64,000 nt of DNA from Gilliamella sp. wkB171 (GTDB taxonomy: Bacteria > Pseudomonadota > Gammaproteobacteria > Enterobacterales > Orbaceae). Position numbers and translations under genes: made by a program. Shown here piece by piece: positions 47,992 through 63,180 of this stretch. Position 1 is the first letter of the stretch, and each line of letters begins with the position of its first letter. The stretch is taken from the NCBI RefSeq assembly GCF_001693755.1, contig NZ_LYST01000043.1, forward strand, positions 496,001-560,000, given 5' to 3'. Under the pieces are notes generated by a model. The model had not been told where the DNA came from and ran no database searches. It worked only from the letters and a program-made list of their open reading frames with translations.

Positions 47992-48018
47992 TATCTGGAG
48001 CACGATGTGCCCCAGATA
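47992..48018 (-). other. Stable hairpin between decarboxylase and antiporter genes
   Basis: TATCTGG-A-GCAC (47992-48003) pairs with GTGC-C-CCAGATA (48007-48018) across GAT; 11 pairs with one internal mismatch. No T-run. Likely an mRNA-stability or attenuation element dosing the permease relative to the enzyme. Confidence 0.5.
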
Positions 48019-48026
48019 AATCATGA

Positions 48027-49424
48027 TTAATACACGTCGTATCCAACCATATCTTCGTAAGTGTCCTCACGGCGAATCAATCGATCTTTGCCTTCTTTAT
48101 CAATCATAACAACAGCAGTACGTGGGCGATTGTTATAAACAGTTTGACTTTCGATGGTATAAGCACCCGCATCAAGGAAAGCGACAATATCACCAATTTG
48201 AGTATCTTTTGGCATTAAAAATTCTTCACCTTTAACCCCTACATGATAATAGTCGCCACCATCACATAATGGTCCTGCTAATTTGATGTATTCATCATGT
48301 GCTTCGTTGATTCTTGAAGCATTGAAAACATAGAAGAACCAATCAAAATGTTGACTATCAGAAAGAACACTATAACCTGCATCAACAAATTTCCATTCAA
48401 CATGCTCTTCGATGTTACCGTCTAAATCGTAATTAGTCTTACGTTTTTCACAAGCTACTTCGGTTAACAATACTGCAGCTGAACTTGTTACTTTACGTCC
48501 TGGTTCAATACAAATTTCAACATCTTTACGCCATTTATGCACTTCACTGATTACCGCATCAGCAAAATCTTGTGCTGTAATACCTGCGTACATGTTGTCT
48601 TCTAATGGGTTACCATTTTCTTCATCATATTTGTATGGAACAGGAATACCACCACCAACATTGATTAAATCAAATTTAATGCCAAGTACTTCTTCTAAAC
48701 GACGTGATTCATCAACTAATACTTTCGTTGCTTTAGCAAAAGGCTCTGCTTCAGGTACCTGATCGCCAACATGCATATGCAAACCACGAAGATGTACATA
48801 AGGCATTTCAAGAATACGACGACAAGTTTCTTCAGCTTGTTCAAGGTCGATACCTGATTTAGCATGATAAGCAGTAACTAACTCTGCATGAGTTGCAGAA
48901 GGTACATTTGGCTCAACACGCACACACACGTTTGCTACTTTTTTCAAACGCTGTGAAATTTCATCAATAATATCAAGTTCATATAAGCTATCAACATTAA
49001 TAATATAAAGATCATTTTTGATAGCAAATTCTAAATCAACAGGTTTTTTAACCACACCGTTGAAAACAATTTGGCTTCCTGGAAAACCAATTTCCAAACA
49101 TTTACGCACTTCAAACATCGAATTAGCTTCAGCATAAATACCAGCATCTTTAATCGCTTTGAGTACGCCCATAACTGAACAAGTTTTAGATGCATAGAAA
49201 ATTTTGGTATTTGGATGTGCCTTAAATGCATCTTTAATTTCTTGAACGTTACGATCAATTTCTTTTTCAGAAAACACATAAAAAGGAGTTGGATATTTTT
49301 TGGCTAAATCGACTAAATCAATGCCATCAAAACAAAGTTTGCTACCTTCCGCACTAAAACGACGATCTTTGGTTATAAGATTGGTGCGTATTTTGTTATA
49401 ATTAGACATAATTGTGTCAGACAT
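48027..49424 (-). CDS. dokD: Fold-III D-ornithine/D-lysine decarboxylase (DokD-like)
   Basis: 465 aa PLP enzyme of the LysA/ODC family. PLP lysine Lys80 in IFYASKTCS; phosphate-binding [21 protein letters not shown]; and the specificity Cys387 in [10 protein letters not shown]. Diaminopimelate decarboxylases have CESGD here, so this is not ordinary LysA; CDG-D is of the ornithine type. Length (465 aa) and neighbours (antiporter, racemase, divergent sigma54 activator) match the Salmonella DokD locus (STM2358-2361). Expected reaction: D-ornithine to putrescine or D-lysine to cadaverine. Preceded by a sigma54 promoter and GGAGG. Confidence 0.7.
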   Translation of the reverse strand: MSDTIMSNYNKIRTNLITKDRRFSAEGSKLCFDGIDLVDLAKKYPTPFYVFSEKEIDRNVQEIKDAFKAHPNTKIFYASKTCSVMGVLKAIKDAGIYAEANSMFEVRKCLEIGFPGSQIVFNGVVKKPVDLEFAIKNDLYIINVDSLYELDIIDEISQRLKKVANVCVRVEPNVPSATHAELVTAYHAKSGIDLEQAEETCRRILEMPYVHLRGLHMHVGDQVPEAEPFAKATKVLVDESRRLEEVLGIKFDLINVGGGIPVPYKYDEENGNPLEDNMYAGITAQDFADAVISEVHKWRKDVEICIEPGRKVTSSAAVLLTEVACEKRKTNYDLDGNIEEHVEWKFVDAGYSVLSDSQHFDWFFYVFNASRINEAHDEYIKLAGPLCDGGDYYHVGVKGEEFLMPKDTQIGDIVAFLDAGAYTIESQTVYNNRPRTAVVMIDKEGKDRLIRREDTYEDMVGYDVY

Positions 49425-49492
49425 ATGACCTCCAGTTAATTAGTACATAAAAAAGTACACAATGAATAAGAAAAAAAGCTTTTCTCAGGTAA

Positions 49493-49508
49493 TGCAATCA
49501 GCATGCCA
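49493..49508 (-). promoter_or_regulatory. sigma54 promoter of the dokD operon
   Basis: Minus strand TGGCATGCTGATTGCA fits TGGCAC-N5-TTGCA, with GG and GC 10 bases apart. 69 bp before the dokD ATG. Confidence 0.8.
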
Positions 49509-49589
49509 ACTTAAAAAAACATAAAAATCAATAAATTAAATATATAGACATAGAAATAATATTAGTCATTTAGTAAAAAATATGTTTTT

Positions 49590-49607
49590 ATGACGAATAT
49601 TTGTCAT
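49590..49607. promoter_or_regulatory. Palindromic candidate activator site (UAS)
   Basis: ATGACGAATATTTGTCAT: 5-bp arms ATGAC/GTCAT and core AATATT, 16 of 18 positions symmetric. It lies 82 bp upstream of the sigma54 promoter and 74 bp before the activator gene, the usual place for a bEBP enhancer. It could serve both divergent genes. Confidence 0.55.
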
Positions 49608-49680
49608 TATTAGTGATGGTTGAACAAACTAAAGCTAGTTATATTTAGCAAATAATCCTAATTTCAAAGGTACGGATATC

Positions 49681-51117
49681 ATGATAATCGATCCTGAATT
49701 ATTAAAAGCATTAGAACTATTTAAACATTTTTTTGATTTAATGCATCAGCCAATGGCCATTATTGATAAAGAAGGTAAATATATTTATTACAATCAGGAA
49801 AGCGCAGAACTTGATGGTTACTCAGAAGAACAAGCTATTGGTAAACCATTGCTTAAAGTTTATCCTAATTTGAAAAAAGAAGATAGTACAATGTTGCAAG
49901 CATTACAACAAGGTAAAGAATATCAAGATAATTACCAATCTTACTATAATCATTTAGGTAAACTTGTTGATTATTTACATACTACAGTACCACTTTACAA
50001 CAGTAAAAAAGAGATTATTGGTGCGGTAGAAATAGGCCGCAATTTATCTGATGTAAGGCAACTTCAAGATCAAGTCTTCACACTCAATAGAAAACTGTAT
50101 CAAAATAAAGAACAACCTTTACCTGAAATTGTTTTTGTTTCGAATAAAATGCAGGATGTTATCGATCAAACTAATATTTTAGGTCGAAACGACGTTCCTG
50201 TACTGATTGTAGGTGAAACAGGCACGGGCAAAGAATTATTTGCTCGATTAATTCATCAAACCAGCCATCGCCGTGATAAGGCTTTTATTTCACTTAATTG
50301 TAGTGCATTACCGACAACGCTTATCGAAAGTACTTTGTTTGGAACCGTTAAAGGGGCATTTACTGGTGCTGAAAATAGACAAGGCTATTTAGAACTCGCC
50401 AATGGAGGCACACTATTTCTAGATGAACTTAATGCTATGCCTTTAGATATGCAAAGCAAATTATTACGATTTCTTCAAGAAAAAACCTATTGGCAATTAG
50501 GGGGTAATAAAGAGATACATTCAGATGTTCGTATTGTAGCAGCGATGAATGAATCCCCAGCGGAACTGTTACAAAGTGGTAAAATGCGCAGCGATCTTTT
50601 TTATCGCTTAAATGTTGGTTTAATTAAATTACCCGCTTTACGAGAAAGAACAGAAGATATTCCGGTTTTGGCGCGTTATTTTATCGATAAACATAAAAAT
50701 GATTTTAACGTTATTATTAGTGGTATTAGTGAACATGCACTTAAACAGTTAATGTCAGCACCATGGCCTGGCAATGTAAGAATGCTAGAGAATGCAATTG
50801 TACGAAGTATGGTATTACAAAGTGAACCGGGCGAATTACAACAAATAACCTTAGATGAAGAATTATTTGATATTAACAGCCCATATGCCGTAGTTGAAAC
50901 AAATAATCAACCCGACAAAAATAATCCAACTACCCCACCTAACGGCAATAATTTAACTGAACAAGTGGAAAATTATGAACGTCAATTAATTATTGATGCA
51001 TTAAATCAAGCCAATGGCAAAATTATCACTGCGGCTAAATTATTGAATATTTCCCGTACAACTTTACAATATAAAGTCAAAAAATATCATATTCAAATGG
51101 GTGTTATCGATAGTTAG
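49681..51117 (+). CDS. sigma54-dependent activator of the dokD locus
   Basis: 478 aa bacterial enhancer-binding protein. N-terminal PAS domain (about 10-125, HQPMAIIDKEGKYIYYNQESAEL), AAA+ domain (about 140-370) with Walker A GETGTGKELF, intact sigma54 loop GAFTGA and [12 protein letters not shown], then Fis-type HTH at the end (ITAAKLLNISRTTLQYKVKKY). The PAS domain suggests small-molecule or redox sensing, not phosphorylation. Divergent from dokD with a sigma54 promoter between; corresponds to STM2361 of Salmonella. Confidence 0.85.
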   Translation: MIIDPELLKALELFKHFFDLMHQPMAIIDKEGKYIYYNQESAELDGYSEEQAIGKPLLKVYPNLKKEDSTMLQALQQGKEYQDNYQSYYNHLGKLVDYLHTTVPLYNSKKEIIGAVEIGRNLSDVRQLQDQVFTLNRKLYQNKEQPLPEIVFVSNKMQDVIDQTNILGRNDVPVLIVGETGTGKELFARLIHQTSHRRDKAFISLNCSALPTTLIESTLFGTVKGAFTGAENRQGYLELANGGTLFLDELNAMPLDMQSKLLRFLQEKTYWQLGGNKEIHSDVRIVAAMNESPAELLQSGKMRSDLFYRLNVGLIKLPALRERTEDIPVLARYFIDKHKNDFNVIISGISEHALKQLMSAPWPGNVRMLENAIVRSMVLQSEPGELQQITLDEELFDINSPYAVVETNNQPDKNNPTTPPNGNNLTEQVENYERQLIIDALNQANGKIITAAKLLNISRTTLQYKVKKYHIQMGVIDS

Positions 51118-51131
51118 ATAACAATATAAAA

Positions 51132-52313
51132 TCAATTAAAGCTCTGTGCGCAAGCAAAAGCGCTACTCCAAGCCCACTGAAAATTATATCCACCTAGCCA
51201 ACCAGCAACATCGACAACTTCGCCGATAAAATACAGGTTTGGTTGGGTATTGGCTGCCATTGTTTTAGATGAAAGTGCATCACAACTCACACCGCCTAAG
51301 GTCACTTCGGCTGTTCGATACCCTTCAGTACCATTTGGAATAATGCGCCACTGAGTTAAGTTTTTATACAATTCAAACTGTTGTTTTGGATTAAGCTGCT
51401 TAACAATAGTGTCAGAAATGAAATTAAGTTGTATTAATACGTCAACCAATCTTTTAGGTAGAATTTGTGCTAAACAGTTTTTTAAACTTTGATTACGATT
51501 GCTTTCCAATAAAGGCTTAAATGCCGATTCAAACTCTAAATCCGGTAAAAGATTAATAGTGATTTCCTCTCCTACTTGCCAATAGCTAGAAATTTGTAGA
51601 ATCGCTGGTCCTGACAATCCACGATGAGTAAAGAGTAGATTCTCTTTAAAACTGATTCGTTCATTAGATACTTCAACTAAAACAGCAATTCCTGATAACG
51701 AGGATAACACATCCAACAAAGGCTTATGTAACGTAAATGGCACAAGCCCCGCTTTGACTGGCACAACAGGAATCGAAAATTTTTCGGCAATTTTATACCC
51801 AATAGCAGTCATACCTAGTGCTGGCATCGACTGTCCACCGGTTGCAATAATTAGTTTATCAGTATCAACAAAGCCTTGAGAAGTAGATAACTTAAATCCT
51901 TGCTGTTCAGCCTCCACATCTTCGAGTTGTGTTTTTAACATAAACTTAACTTGCCCTTTCTGACACTCTTGAATAAGCATATCAACAATATCTTGAGCTG
52001 AATTATCACAAAATAACTGACCATGATCCTTTTCATGATAGGCAATATGATATTGATTAACGAGTTGGATAAAATCCCATTGGGAAAATCGTTTTAATGC
52101 AGATTTACAAAAGTGCCGATTTTGCGATATATAATGTTTTGCCTCAACATCGAGATTAGTAAAATTACATTTACCACCACCAGACATTAATATTTTACGT
52201 CCTAATTTTTTACCATTATCAATGACTGTTACATCAAAGCCTTTTTGACCAAGTAATCCCGCACAAAAAAGCCCTGCAGCACCAGCACCGACAATTGTTA
52301 TTTTGGTTTGCAT
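51132..52313 (-). CDS. FAD-dependent oxidoreductase, YhiN/HI0933 family
   Basis: 393 aa flavoprotein. N-terminal dinucleotide fold KITIVGAGAAGLFCAGLLG, then GRKILMSGGGKCNFTN and the C-terminal FIGEVVDVAGWLGGYNFQWAWSSA, which are the family hallmarks. Related to the BaiN/YhiN proteins; exact reaction unknown. Converges on the sigma54 activator with only 14 bp between stops. Confidence 0.85.
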   Translation of the reverse strand: MQTKITIVGAGAAGLFCAGLLGQKGFDVTVIDNGKKLGRKILMSGGGKCNFTNLDVEAKHYISQNRHFCKSALKRFSQWDFIQLVNQYHIAYHEKDHGQLFCDNSAQDIVDMLIQECQKGQVKFMLKTQLEDVEAEQQGFKLSTSQGFVDTDKLIIATGGQSMPALGMTAIGYKIAEKFSIPVVPVKAGLVPFTLHKPLLDVLSSLSGIAVLVEVSNERISFKENLLFTHRGLSGPAILQISSYWQVGEEITINLLPDLEFESAFKPLLESNRNQSLKNCLAQILPKRLVDVLIQLNFISDTIVKQLNPKQQFELYKNLTQWRIIPNGTEGYRTAEVTLGGVSCDALSSKTMAANTQPNLYFIGEVVDVAGWLGGYNFQWAWSSAFACAQSFN

Positions 52314-52692
52314 AGTTGAATTATTGAAAATAAAGATAATAGATTATAACAATATTAATTTATCCATCCTAGATATTAAATATTAGCATAATTTCATACT
52401 TAAACATCTAAATCTAGTTAAACTTATTTACAAAAATAACAATTATCATTGATATTAATTATATAATTTTTTTTGAAAATAACAGCCATATACTTAATTA
52501 TTATCTTAATAATCAATAAGCTACAAATCAATTATTAGCTTCATTAATAACTCAGATAGACCTTATTAAAAGATTGACTTATAAGTAATATTTATTTGAC
52601 CAAAATACCTTTTTTCTTTAATTTCTTAGCCATTATGGGATTAATGCCTATACCTTCACAAAATATAAAAGCGATGATTTAGAGGCAATGAT
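52314..52692. other. Intergenic region upstream of gltB
   Basis: 379 bp, very AT-rich, separating divergent genes. It must hold the gltBD promoter (often Lrp-controlled in enterics), but no convincing site is read. Confidence 0.4.
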
Positions 52693-58576
<5,884 letters not shown>

Positions 58577-58604
58577 TTGCGTTTTTAGATTAAATCCAAA
58601 GATT

Positions 58605-58641
58605 AACCCCACTTACGCAATGTTAAGTGGGGTTATTTTTT
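58605..58641. terminator. Terminator of gltBD
   Basis: Stem AACCCCACTTA/TAAGTGGGGTT with an 8-base loop, then ATTTTTTA. Strong; lies between converging gltD and the GST gene and may act both ways. Confidence 0.85.
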
Positions 58642-58655
58642 AGCAAAATCTTTAA

Positions 58656-59354
58656 TTATCGGTGTAACCGATAAGGTTCATCCATAGTGACAAAGCTGTG
58701 TTCTTTTAACGCCTCATTTATCCACGCTTGAATACCTTTAGTATGACAAATCGTTTCAATGTAATTAGCTAAAGTTGAGCTTGTCTGAATATGATAATTT
58801 TTTAATCTTAAGCATAAAGGTGCATAAAATCCATCAGCTATACTAAAATCACCAAATAAATAGCGATCATTTAATTTGTTAGAAGATAAAAAAGACGTTA
58901 ATAAATCATCTAAGAACAAGAGCTCTTTTTTTACTTCGGGGTGATCACGTAAAATTATCTGCCCAACTTCTGGCAATTCAGCCTCGATATTCATGGGTAA
59001 ATAATTTCGAATCGCTTGAAATCCCGAATGCATTTTTGCAACTAAGCTACGAGCCATTGCTCTACGTTTTATATCTGTCGGCCATAGCGCTAAATTGCGA
59101 TGCTGTTCAGCTAAGTATTCACAAATCGCTAAAGAATCGGTAATAACAAGATCGTTATCAACAAGTATCGGAACAGTTCCAAATTTTGAAATGGATGATA
59201 TCGTAGTTTTAAATAGGGAATCTTCATCAAAACTATCAAATTTAACCAATTTTTCAGCAAAGGGAATATCAAAATATTTCATCACCACCCAAGGCCGCAT
59301 AGACCATGTAGAGTAGTTTTTATTGCCGATATAAAGTGTGTAATACATTTCCAA
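58656..59354 (-). CDS. Glutathione S-transferase family protein
   Basis: 232 aa. N-terminal thioredoxin-fold domain with YIGNKNYSTWSMRPWVVMK, FGTVPILVDNDLVITDSLAICEYL (cis-Pro and Glu/Asp-Ser glutathione contacts), then an all-helical C-terminal domain (from about 90). Ser/Tyr region NYSTWSMR is the type seen in YfcF-like and maleylacetoacetate isomerase-like GSTs. Cytosolic; substrate unknown. Confidence 0.82.
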   Translation of the reverse strand: MEMYYTLYIGNKNYSTWSMRPWVVMKYFDIPFAEKLVKFDSFDEDSLFKTTISSISKFGTVPILVDNDLVITDSLAICEYLAEQHRNLALWPTDIKRRAMARSLVAKMHSGFQAIRNYLPMNIEAELPEVGQIILRDHPEVKKELLFLDDLLTSFLSSNKLNDRYLFGDFSIADGFYAPLCLRLKNYHIQTSSTLANYIETICHTKGIQAWINEALKEHSFVTMDEPYRLHR

Positions 59355-59445
59355 CCACCCTACAATAAATATTAACTTTAAAAAGTGTTAAGTGCTAATC
59401 TCACTTAATCTTTACATCAACAACCTTATCTCACTTTCTACGAAG

Positions 59446-59886
59446 TTATAAGTAAACCACATGTGTGCCTTTTTCAGGTTGGAAGGTCGCTTTACCAAAT
59501 TCATCAAGGAAATAAGCAATATGATCAGTTTTATCACCCAATAAACGCCCTTTCACTTTATTCCAGGTCATTAGCACAATCATTGCATCGGGTTCACAGC
59601 AAATCAGCATAGGTTGTTCGAACTCTTCATTATAATAAAACTCGCCACCATATATTTTATGTGCGGTGAGTAATAGGTAACATCCATACTCTTGAGCAAT
59701 CATATTTAATTGTTCTTCAGGAATACTAAAGTTTTTTTCGGCAATTTCGCTGATAATCATTTCAACAACAGTGATGCTCTTTTCAGAGTAATCAAGCTGA
59801 TTAATGCTCCATGTTGGACTATGTAATATCGCATTTTGTGCCCATGCTTCTATTTCTTGATACAGTTCGTTTTTTTGTTCAGTCAT
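59446..59886 (-). CDS. Hypothetical protein overlapping mazG
   Basis: 146 aa, acidic, soluble, no membrane segments. Start MTEQKNELYQEIEAWAQNAI; central EYGCYLLLTAHKIYGGEFYY; end FQPEKGTHVVYL. Its start overlaps the mazG stop by 8 bp, so translation is coupled. Family not recognised. Coupling may reflect a nucleotide or stress context, but that is a guess. Confidence 0.6.
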   Translation of the reverse strand: MTEQKNELYQEIEAWAQNAILHSPTWSINQLDYSEKSITVVEMIISEIAEKNFSIPEEQLNMIAQEYGCYLLLTAHKIYGGEFYYNEEFEQPMLICCEPDAMIVLMTWNKVKGRLLGDKTDHIAYFLDEFGKATFQPEKGTHVVYL

Positions 59887-60676
59887 TTTTATTTACTTCG
59901 CTATTTGATTTTTCTAATTGCTTAACACTTTGCCACGCGTCTTCCATTTGTTCAAGTGTTGCATCAACTAAAGCCAGATTTTTTTGTTTTAATAGCGATT
60001 CCACTTGTTTAAATCGACGAACAAACTTGTTATTTGCTTTTTGCGCGCAAAGTTCCGATTTAACTTTCAAATGACGCGCTAAATTAACCGTTGCAAAAAT
60101 CAAATCGCCTAATTCTTCTTCAATTTTGTCTTGTTCAAGTGTTGATTTATTTAGCTCTTGCTCGACTTCAATTAGCTCTTCTTTTACTTTATCTAAGACA
60201 GGCTGCAACGCTAACCAATCAAAACCAACAGATGCACAGCGTTTTTGGATTTTCTCAGCTCTCATCAAAGCAGGAAGAGAATTAGGAATATCATCGAGTA
60301 TCGAGAACTGCGCTCGCTCATTACGCTCTTGTTGTTTGAGCTGCTCCCAATTTAGTTTTGCAGCAGGATTATCTGAAAAGATATGTGGATGACGACGAAC
60401 TAATTTATCAGCAACCGCATTGCAAATATCATCAAAATTAAACGCCTTTTGCTCGTCAGCCAAATCAGCATAAAAAACAATTTGAAATAACAGATCGCCT
60501 AATTCATTTTTCAGTTCTTGCATATCTTGTTGATCGATAGCCTCTAAAACTTCGTAAGTTTCTTCTAAAGTATAAGGCTTTAATGAGGTAAAAGTTTGTA
60601 CGCGATCCCATTCACAACCATTAATCGGATCACGAAGTTGCTTTGTAATAGCTTGTAGACGCTTTAATCCATTCAC
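59879..60676 (-). CDS. mazG: Nucleoside triphosphate pyrophosphohydrolase
   Basis: 265 aa (E. coli MazG 263). Two MazG domains: GCEWDRVQTFTSLKPYTLEETYEVLEAI with EELGDLLF-type metal ligands (ELKNELGDLLFQIVFYADL), and a second with KIEEELGDLIFATVNLARHL. Hydrolyses NTPs and dNTPs to monophosphates, countering (p)ppGpp-linked or damaged-nucleotide stress. First gene of a two-gene unit. Confidence 0.93.
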   Translation of the reverse strand: MNGLKRLQAITKQLRDPINGCEWDRVQTFTSLKPYTLEETYEVLEAIDQQDMQELKNELGDLLFQIVFYADLADEQKAFNFDDICNAVADKLVRRHPHIFSDNPAAKLNWEQLKQQERNERAQFSILDDIPNSLPALMRAEKIQKRCASVGFDWLALQPVLDKVKEELIEVEQELNKSTLEQDKIEEELGDLIFATVNLARHLKVKSELCAQKANNKFVRRFKQVESLLKQKNLALVDATLEQMEDAWQSVKQLEKSNSEVNKND

Positions 60677-60922
60677 GGTAGATATCTCAATTAAATTGAC
60701 CTAAGCACATATTGTAATATATTCACAATAAAACAGTTATTTTTTTAATATTACTAACCTATTACTACTCAAATTATTCATAATAAATTCAAGCACAATT
60801 ACACTAAAAATAATTTAACAAGCAAAAAAAATCCAAATAAGACAAACAAAAAAAGATAAACAACAAATAAAGTGAATTTCAGTATATAATGTCGGTATGC
60901 TAAATCAATTACATTAATAAAA

Positions 60923-62929
60923 ATGAATAACTTACGTGAACTTACATTAAGAGGCACTATTCTAGGTGCCTTTATAACGATTATTTTTACTGCATCTAAT
61001 GTCTATTTAGGTTTAAAAGTTGGATTAACATTTTCTTCTGCTATTCCGGCAGCCGTTATTTCTATGGCAATATTGAGGCTTTTTTCTGGCTCAACCATTT
61101 TAGAAAATAATATGGTGCAAACCCAAGCATCAGCAGCGGGTACTCTGTCTTCAATTATCTTTGTGTTACCGGGATTACTAATGATTGGTTACTGGCAAGG
61201 TTTTCCGTTTTTACAAACCTTTGCCATATGTGCTGCTGGAGGAATGTTGGGCGTATTATTTTCAATCCCATTGCGTCATGTTATGGTAGTAAAAAGCACA
61301 CTACCATACCCCGAAGGGATCGCTGCTGCGGAAATTTTAAAAGCTGGCTCAAAATCAGGGGATAACGATACCAATGAAGGCCTAAAAGATATTTTAGTCG
61401 GTGGCGTCATCGCTTCTGTAGTCAGTGTTTGTACTAATGGTTTTCGATTACTATCTGAAAGTATCTCTTATTGGTTTACCGGTGGTAAATCAATCTTTCA
61501 ATTACCAATGGGTTTTTCATTAGCTTTACTTAGCGCAGGTTATTTAATTGGTATTATTTCCGGTATTGCTGTGTTAGTTGGGACAATTATTGGTTGGGGA
61601 TTTGGTATTCCTATTTTAAGTCTTATAACCGATTATGATACTAATGAGCCTTTATCTAAAATTGCTATGGGACTTTGGGCAAAAGACATTCGCTACATTG
61701 GTGCTGGTACTATTGCAATTGCTGCAATATGGACATTATTAACATTAATCAAACCAGTTATTGAAGGTTTAAAAATATCATTCAGCACTTTACGTTCTGA
61801 TGTTTCAGCGAATGATATCGCCGAAACAGATCGCGATCTCTCGCCTAAATCAATCTTTTTGATAATGGGTGGGATGCTAATTATCTTAATCGTGACTTTT
61901 TATTCATTTATTTCTGGCAGTGGGTTATCAACAGGCGTTGCATGGGCATTAGTATTTTGTGCAGTTCTATTTGCTTTTATTATGGGCTTTTTAGTTGCTG
62001 CCGCTTGTGGTTACATGGCTGGACTAGTTGGCTCATCCGCAAGTCCAATATCAGGCATTGCCATTGTCGCAGCTATTGTAATTTCGCTCATCTTATTAGG
62101 TTTAGGTGAAGCCAATGGTATGTTAGCATCCGTTGAAGGATCCAATTTTGCGACTGCTTTAGCGCTATTTACTACCAGTTCAGTTTTAGCCGTTGCTTGT
62201 ATTTCTAATGATAATTTACAAGATCTTAAAACAGGCTATCTTGTTAAAGCAACCCCTTGGAAACAACAGGTTGCTTTACTCATTGGTTGTGTGGTTGGTG
62301 CTATTGTTATCGCACCTATTCTTGAGATTCTCTATAACGCATATGGTTTTACCGGGGCATTACCACGAGCAGATATGGATCATTCACAAGTGTTAGCTGC
62401 ACCGCAAGCAACCTTAATAACAACTATTGCCAAAGGGATATTCTCTCATCAACTTGATTGGACCATGATTTTAATCGGCTTGGCGGTCGGTACAATGATT
62501 ATCATCATTGATTTAATTTTAGCAAAATCAAAATGTCGCTTCCGTTTACCTGCATTAGCGGTTGGCTTAGGTATCTATTTACCACCGACCATTACTATGC
62601 CAATCTTCGTGGGCACCATACTATCGTGGTTAATTAAGCGTGGCGCTTATGCTAAAGCAAAAAAACAAAATTTAGATCCTGAAGCACAATATAAAAAAGT
62701 TGATAGTAAAGCAGCGTTAATTGCTTCGGGATTAATTGTAGGTGAAAGTTTAGTTGGTGTGTTATTAGCTATAGTGATTGTTATCAGTATTGCCAGTGGC
62801 GGTAGTGATACACCATTGGCTATATCAGCTGACTTAGGTACATTACCACAATATTTGGGATTAGCGGTATTTGTGGCGATCTGTTTGTACTTTATTCGTC
62901 GATCATTAACAGCAATCAAACAATCATAA
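60923..62929 (+). CDS. OPT-family oligopeptide transporter
   Basis: 668 aa, about 15 membrane helices, OPT/YSL superfamily. Starts MNNLRELTLRGTILGAFITIIFTASNVYLGLKVGLTFSSAIPAAVI; family parts LPYPEGIAAAEILKAG and GYMAGLVGSSASPISG. Imports peptides (some members move metal chelates). Monocistronic with a clean terminator. Confidence 0.88.
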   Translation: MNNLRELTLRGTILGAFITIIFTASNVYLGLKVGLTFSSAIPAAVISMAILRLFSGSTILENNMVQTQASAAGTLSSIIFVLPGLLMIGYWQGFPFLQTFAICAAGGMLGVLFSIPLRHVMVVKSTLPYPEGIAAAEILKAGSKSGDNDTNEGLKDILVGGVIASVVSVCTNGFRLLSESISYWFTGGKSIFQLPMGFSLALLSAGYLIGIISGIAVLVGTIIGWGFGIPILSLITDYDTNEPLSKIAMGLWAKDIRYIGAGTIAIAAIWTLLTLIKPVIEGLKISFSTLRSDVSANDIAETDRDLSPKSIFLIMGGMLIILIVTFYSFISGSGLSTGVAWALVFCAVLFAFIMGFLVAAACGYMAGLVGSSASPISGIAIVAAIVISLILLGLGEANGMLASVEGSNFATALALFTTSSVLAVACISNDNLQDLKTGYLVKATPWKQQVALLIGCVVGAIVIAPILEILYNAYGFTGALPRADMDHSQVLAAPQATLITTIAKGIFSHQLDWTMILIGLAVGTMIIIIDLILAKSKCRFRLPALAVGLGIYLPPTITMPIFVGTILSWLIKRGAYAKAKKQNLDPEAQYKKVDSKAALIASGLIVGESLVGVLLAIVIVISIASGGSDTPLAISADLGTLPQYLGLAVFVAICLYFIRRSLTAIKQS

Positions 62930-62947
62930 TAGAACTGAACAACGTTA

Positions 62948-62977
62948 AGCCCTTTAGCAATCATAAAGGGCTTTCAT
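62948..62977 (+). terminator. Terminator of the OPT transporter
   Basis: Stem AGCCCTTTA/TAAAGGGCT with a 7-base loop, followed by TTCATTT; 19 bp after the stop. Confidence 0.75.
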
Positions 62978-62994
62978 TTATCTGAAAACCTTAC

Positions 62995-63105
62995 CTACGC
63001 ATCCATCATATTAATATTACAATCAATGATTTTCATGGTTCTATCAACAAGTTGTTGTGCAATTTTAGCCGTTAGATTATAAGGACTCATTGCCATCTTG
63101 GTCAT
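62995..63105 (-). pseudogene. cdaR: Stub of the sugar-diacid regulator CdaR
   Basis: 36 codons on the minus strand: MTKMAMSPYNLTAKIAQQLV followed by DRTMKIIDCNINMMDA, then TAG. This matches the start of the CdaR/SdaR diacid-recognition domain (in E. coli the segment with ARTMRIIDTNINVMDA). The other ~340 residues are gone. A GGA just before the ATG could still permit translation, but no function is expected. Confidence 0.7.
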
Positions 63106-63180
63106 CCTATTTTGATTTTACTTGAACTTCAATTTTTGCTAGGATAGCTCATTTTATTTTGAATAATAGATCGCAATATC

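Noticed and set aside
48027..49424. Annotation as diaminopimelate decarboxylase lysA
   Set aside because: The specificity loop is CDGGD, not CESGD, and the neighbours are a racemase, antiporter and sigma54 activator, not lysine biosynthesis genes.
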